The notes under the pieces were generated by a model. That model did not search any database and had not been told where the DNA came from. It saw only the letters and a program-made list of their open reading frames with translations. Positions 58,762-64,000 of a DNA stretch of 64,000 nt are shown in pieces. Position 1 is the stretch's first letter; each line of letters opens with the position of its first letter. This DNA is from Helianthus annuus (lineage: Eukaryota > Streptophyta > Magnoliopsida > Asterales > Asteraceae). The stretch spans positions 6,534,915 through 6,598,914 of the forward strand of contig NC_035448.2 of the NCBI RefSeq assembly GCF_002127325.2, written 5' to 3'. The translations under genes and the position numbers were made by a program.

Positions 58762-60010
58762 GCGGTTGAAGGAGCAGGAGCGGGTTGATGGTGAACCCAC
58801 AGGTTAAAATCCCTTTTTATCTATCGAAACAATTGACGGCCTGCGTGCCGAGTGTTAGACAATTTACTTTCCTTAAATTCTTTTTACTTTCTGCTTTATT
58901 TTTCTTTTTATGGTTTGGATGATTAACTACGGTAATTTAGGACGTTTGGTATTGCTTGGTGTGGTATTTAGTGATAAAACAGGTACCATTGAGGCTTAGA
59001 GTGCTAATCATTAGCACTAATAAAGCCAGGACAGGAAAACCGGAAGAAGGAACCTGTTTTTCAGCTTTGCAGACAGTCCACACGGGGACGTGTCCAGCCG
59101 ACACGCCCCCGTGCCCACCTCCCAGATCTGCTGTTTGTTTATTTTTCTGCAAATTTTTGCCAGACACGGGGTCGTGCCTAGCCAACACGCCCCCATGTCC
59201 ATCTTCTGTAAGTTTTCATTACTGGCAGTTGAACACGGGGTCGTGTCCAGACTGCCAGTAACCTAAAATTTTGCTTTTAACACCATTTTGCACATTCAAT
59301 CAGCCTAAAAATTTATTTTTGGGACACATTGAGGACAATGTGTAATTTAAGTGTGGGGGGATGCTAAAACCTTGAATTTTGCAAGTCCTAATAACAAGCC
59401 TTACACAAAACTCTATTGGAACCGCTAATCACCCCAAATTTTTTTCAAAAATTTTCATTTTTTTTCTCTACTTGTCTAAGTATAAGTTGGGAATTCTAAG
59501 ACTAACAAGGTTATATTTTTATAAGTTTACAACCGATAGCATCGTGATAAAAAGAACCAACATAAGAAAATTATGAAACGGCATGACAAGCTTAGTTAAA
59601 ATTTTATTATATATACTTGATCACATAAAAAAAAAACCCATTCCCACAAAAGTGAGTTTTGAGCCTTTATTGAGCATACAAATATACATCTTTACGCTAA
59701 ATGCTCATTTTTCGTTTCTTGTGTGAATAGCCGCTTGGTTCTTACGACTCTAGAACTTGCCACGACAATTCATTCCCGGTCCTTACCAACTTAAACCCAA
59801 GTAAGTAAATGATGGAGGCATTAGGACTAACCCTTTTTCTTTCAACACCATTATTTTTATTTTTCTTTTCACCTACCCAAAAATTCCCCCTAGTTAGCCC
59901 CTTTGAGCCTAAACCTTTTCATTTCTTAACCCAAAACCCTTTTTACCCACCAAAAACCTTTTTATTTTTACCCTTTTATTTTAGTTACAAGCTCGGTTTT
60001 TGTGTGACTA

Positions 60011-60050
<40 letters not shown>

Positions 60051-60650
60051 CAATAAAGTTTGAATTAAACAAACAAAGCTCCTCAAACAAAAGCTTGTTT
60101 CGATAAATACTTCATTGAAAATAGAAAGTCACAAAAACAAAATGTTTTACGAAAACTGACGCTTTTTACGCTTTCGCCCTTTTCTACTAACCACTAACCC
60201 AACCACTCACCTTTAGCCCAAGCCTAACCCTTCACCCAAAAAGTCCTCTTGATATTTACAAAGGTATAAAGTTAAAAAGGAGGAGGATTGATTGCTTGGC
60301 AAGCTTATGGTAGGAATAAGTTCCATGCCGCTCTCGAGTGATTCACCAAAAATACACCTTCGGCCGAGTGTGAGTGATTTCTCCCATGAGGTATGTGAAC
60401 TTGTATATAAATGAAATTTTAGAAAGGTATGCTATACCTTAATAAATAATTTATCTTATGAAAAGTTTTTAATAAATCATGACGAATAGGATTGTAAATA
60501 AGTAAAAATAAAACCTAAACAATCTTGGAAAATCCCGACACTCTACGACAAGCCAAAAACCTTCTCTTCTACCCATTCCATTTGGGAGTGTAAGCCACAT
60601 ATTAAAGAGTTTTGCTTGAGGACAAGCAAAAATTCAAGTGTGGGGATATT
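58762..60650 (+). other. 3' non-coding region of element D
   Basis: Contains CACGGGG-type motif pairs (59081-59250). It contains a second polypurine-like signal (TTAAGTGTGGGGGGATG, 59346-59362, after ACATTGAGGACAATG), a (TA)n run (60009-60046), and the terminal polypurine tract AAGTGTGGGGATATT just before the 3' LTR at 60651. No coding region is supported. Confidence 0.65.
60636..60650 (+). promoter_or_regulatory. Polypurine tract of element D
   Basis: CAAGTGTGGGGATATT abuts the 3' LTR start, the position of the plus-strand primer. Confidence 0.7.
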
Positions 60651-62329
60651 TGATGTGTGTAAAATGCAACATATAAATGACATCAAATGAGGCATAAAAC
60701 TAACCCATTTTAAGTACTAATGTTGGAAAAAGTGTATTTTTGTCTTCCTTTTGTATTTTCAGGATTAAATGAGCTCAAATTAACAAAAGAAGCAAAAAGA
60801 CAGCTAAATCTAACATAAATATAAGAGAGGGAACAAAAGTGGACTGCCCGACTTCTCGACAGCATCCTCCCAAGCAAAACAGAGAAGGCAGGAGACTAAA
60901 TACGCCCCGTCCTCAGCGAGCACGGGGCCGTGCCCAAGAAGCAGCAGAAAAGACAAACCTGTAGAAGCTTCTATTGCTCACCACGGGGCCGTGCCCAGTG
61001 AACACGGGGGCGTGCCCAAAGTACTGCAGGCGCATTAATTGTAATTGCGAATTACAATTAATGAAGAGAGATAGTGTCAGACGGGCACGAGGCCGTGTCC
61101 AGCGGACACGGGGCCGTGCCCAGGCTTCTGTTCAGCCTATAATAGGAGTGCTTGGAGCCATTGCAACTCATCCTTTGGCACACCACCTCTCTCACACTTC
61201 ATCCACCACCCACCACCATCACAACACCATCATCCACTGTCCATCATAGAGTGTGTGAGTCGTCTCGGAATCCAAGATTGATCGTAAGAGTTCTTGACAA
61301 TCAAGGCCATGTTTGCCTAAGTCTCTTACATCACTTGGTGAAGACAAGTGTTTAGTATAATACTTTTTATTTTTAATCTTTTGCACTTTTTAATTGGTTT
61401 TGTATTAATGACTTTAATAACTAGTTGCTTATGTTGAAGGTGATTCTTCCTTATCGTTTGTCCGTGGTGTCTTGGCATTATTTTACTGTCTATATAAAAT
61501 AAAAGATTTTCATCATTCATATCTCCACGGTCTATATGGAGGTATGTTGGCTACCTGGTCGGGGGTTAAGGGAACGGTTTGGTAAGGGTCTTGCCCTTGT
61601 TCAGCGTTTAGAGGTCCTGCAAGGGACCTGGGTTAAATTTAGTAGGACCTCCTTCAATACCCAAAGGTATTGGATGGCGGGGGTCCAAACTCTTTGATCC
61701 CCTCATAAGTTAACTACTATTAATACTATAACCCGGCTATTTAGGACTGTATCCCTACTGACTCAGACTACTTAGTCGAGGGTAACGTCACCTCCAAAAG
61801 AGAGGCCTACCATAATTTGCATTAATAACTTAATTAATTATCTTTCAATAATCCGACCCTTTAGGATTGTATCCTTGCTGACTCAAACTACTGGGTTGAG
61901 GGTAACGTCGCCTTCAAAAGAGGGGTCTACTACAATAACTAAGATAATCTCTTAAACAAGTGCAAAAGTGCGAAAATAATCAAATGTTATACTAACACAC
62001 GAGTCGGATCCAAGTGATTCATCTTGTCTATCTGTTTTTATTTTTATTTTATTTTTCAGCATTTAGTTAGTTTTATTTTCTTAGTTTAAAAATCTTTTTC
62101 TAACATTTTGATTTGATTAGACGTTGAGGATAAACCGGTACTAAAAGCTCTTGTGTCCTTGGACGACCTCGGTATCTTACCAACACTATACTACGTCCAC
62201 GACGAGTGCACTTGCCCATATGTGTGTTTAGTGTTAGTAAATATCGTGTTTTATAAATTTAAAACTTGGCTAAAGTGTAAAAAGGGCTTAAAATATATAC
62301 TTAAAACATATACACACTAGCACGCATCA
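60651..62329 (+). mobile_element. 3' LTR of element D
   Basis: 1,679 bp, co-linear with 50543-52207. It keeps one GC motif unit (60983-61012) that the 5' LTR has lost in part, and TATA-like CTATAATAG at about 61137. Confidence 0.92.
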
Positions 62330-63824
62330 GACCCCCCGACAGCATCTTCCCAAGCAAAAACAAGAGAACAGAAGGCTGAACACGCCCCGTGCTCAGTGAG
62401 CACGGGGGCGTACCCAAGTGTCTGCTGAAAAGACAAAGTTGTAGAAGCTTCTATCACCCACCACGGGGGCGTGCCCGGTGGACACGGGGCCGTGGTCAAT
62501 TCTAAGATTCACAGAATCTAGGGAAATCTTGATAGTATAGATACGCTTCTGCACACGGGGTCATGCCCAGCGGACACGGGGGCGTGGTCAACTAATGCAG
62601 ACAAACTGCAATTAATGAAGAAAGAGAAGGAGGATGGACACGGGGCCGTGCCCGAGCTGCTGTTCAGGCTATAAATAGCGGTGCTTGGCTCATTTGCAAA
62701 CCATCCCTTGGCACACCACCTCCACCACCACCACAACACCATCATCCACCACCATCATCCATCATAGAGTGTGTGAGTAGTCTCGGGATCCAAGATTGAT
62801 CGTAAGAGTTCTTGACAATCAAAGGCCATGTTTGCCTAAGTCTCTTACATCACTTGGTGAAGACAAGTGTCTAGCGTAATACTTTTTATTTTTAATCTTT
62901 TTGCACTTTTTATTTGGTTATGTATTAATGACTTTAATAACTAGTTTCTTATGTTGAAGGTGATTCTTATCGTTTGTCCGTGGTGTCTTGGCATTATTTT
63001 ACTGTCTATATAAAATAAAAGATTTTCACCATTCATATCTCCACGGTCTATATGGAGATATGTTGGCTACCTAGTTTGGTAAGAGTCTTGCCTTGTTCAG
63101 TGTATAGATCCTGCAAGGACCTGGGTCAAATTTAGTATGACCTCCTTCAATACCCACCGGTATTGGATGGCGGGGGTCCAAACTCTTTGATCCCCTCATA
63201 TGAAGCTACTATTAAAACTTTAACCCGGCTACTTAGGACTGTATCCCTGCCGACTCAGACTACTTAGCCGAGGGTAACGTCACCTTCAAAAGAGGGGCCT
63301 ACCACATTATGCATTAATAACTTAATTAATTATCTTTCAATAATCCGACCCTTTAGGATTGTATCCTTGCTGACTCAAACTACTGGGTTGAGGGTAACGT
63401 CACCTTCAAAAGAGGGGCCTACTACAATAACTAAGATAATCTCTTAAAAAGTGCAAAAGTGCGGAAATAATCAAAGGTTACACTACACACGAGTCGGATC
63501 CAAGTGATTCATCTTGTCTATCTGTTTTTATTTTTATTTTATTTTTCAGCATTTTAGTTAGCTTTATTTTTCTAGTTTAAAAACTTTTTTTTTTCTAATT
63601 TTTGATTTGATTAGACGTTGAGGATAAACCGGTATTAAAAGCTCTTGTGTCCTTGGACGACCTCGGTATCTTACCAACACTATACTACGCTCACGATGGG
63701 TACACTTGCCCATATGTGTGTTTAGTGTTAGTAAATATCGTGTTTTATAAATTTAAAACTTGGCTATAAAGTGTAAAAGGGCTTAAAATATACATAAAAA
63801 ATATAGCACACTTCACGCACATCA
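62330..63824 (+). mobile_element. Solo Athila-type LTR E, right part
   Basis: Continues the left part exactly after the GACCC duplication and ends CACGCACATCA. The TATA box is canonical here (CTATAAATAG, about 62669), unlike D. Right target duplication ATGTG at 63825-63829. No internal region belongs to it, hence solo LTR. Confidence 0.88.
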
Positions 63825-63829
63825 ATGTG

Positions 63830-64000
63830 TGTCGACTACCGGGAACTAAACAAAATAACCATAAGGAATTTCGATCAGTTACAAGGGGCAAATTGGTTCT
63901 CAAAGATAGACTTACGTTCGGGATATCATCAAGTCAGGGTACGAGAAAAAGACATTGCAAAGACCGCATTTAGAACCCGATATGGACATTACGAGTTCCT
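63830..64000 (+). pseudogene. RT of element C (continuation)
   Basis: After the ATGTG duplication the frame joins as [17 protein letters not shown], then [20 protein letters not shown] and RTRYGHYEF. About ten residues usually present between RN and FDQLQ (the YPLPRIDDL segment) are missing in frame. The window ends inside RT. Confidence 0.9.

Larger units (their letters stand above)
50543..62329 (+). mobile_element. Athila-type Ty3/gypsy element D, full length, inside LTR E
   Basis: 11.79 kb, plus strand, flanked by GACCC (50538-50542 and 62330-62334). LTRs 50543-52207 and 60651-62329 are highly alike. The PBS is of the TGGCGCCGTTG type. Order: gag remnant, protease, RT, RNase H, integrase, then a separate downstream ORF, as in Athila. 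It lacks the gag core and has nonsense mutations in pol, so it is not autonomous. Confidence 0.93.

Overview
This window is nuclear DNA of a flowering plant. The evidence is spliced plant genes (an Aux/IAA repressor, a VAS1/ISS1-type aminotransferase, an AOP-like 2-oxoglutarate dioxygenase and a B3-domain gene), AT-rich introns packed with MITEs, SINEs and Helitrons, and long nested Ty3/gypsy LTR retrotransposons. The style of the repeats (Athila- and Tekay-like elements, a MULE with PB1-like and GRF-type genes) suggests an asterid, most likely Asteraceae; that placement is inference.

The left third (1-25 kb) is gene-bearing. At 1-1106 lies the 3' part of a frameshifted B3/REM-type gene, followed 220 bp later by a Helitron 3' end. 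At 2846-4838 is an intact three-exon 2OG-Fe(II) dioxygenase with a tRNA-derived SINE in intron 2. At 9983-5454 (minus) is a complete nine-exon aromatic aminotransferase of 393 aa whose introns hold three foldback MITEs (two with exact 9-bp target duplications, one with 10 bp) and a nested hAT MITE. At 14233-18056 is a 3.8-kb Mutator-like element with ~200-bp terminal repeats, a broken transposase and a convergent GRF zinc-finger gene. At 21710-19530 (minus) is an Aux/IAA gene (domains I-IV, 198 aa) with a small Helitron in intron 3. Two hAT-like MITEs, a second type of SINE and several foldback elements fill 21.8-25.5 kb.

From 25.3 to 29.0 kb there is a tandem array of a ~1.15-1.21-kb unit (three full copies and a partial fourth).

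From 29.0 kb to the window end there is one nested stack of Ty3/gypsy retrotransposons. Element A (chromovirus-like, 5' LTR at 29014-30372) sits in the array. Element B (Tekay/Del-like, minus strand, 33235-44698, ~3.6-kb LTRs, TSD TTAAC) split A's protease-RT region. Element C (5' LTR 46005-47699) split A's RNase H region. A solo Athila-type LTR, E (50339-50542 plus 62330-63824, TSD ATGTG), split C's reverse transcriptase. A full-length, gag-truncated Athila element, D (50543-62329, TSD GACCC), lies inside E. The reading frames across the insertions rejoin exactly, so the order of insertion can be read directly. None of the elements encodes an intact polyprotein.

The host genes do not form a pathway cluster, although the VAS1-type aminotransferase (auxin/ethylene metabolism) and the Aux/IAA repressor (auxin response) both belong to auxin biology. 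The most notable points are the MULE's two-gene structure, about thirty GC-rich CACGGGGCCGTG motifs often paired 20-22 nt apart in D/E, the A-type LTR tail fused into B's damaged gag, and the near-universal C-to-T/G-to-A origin of stop codons in C and D.
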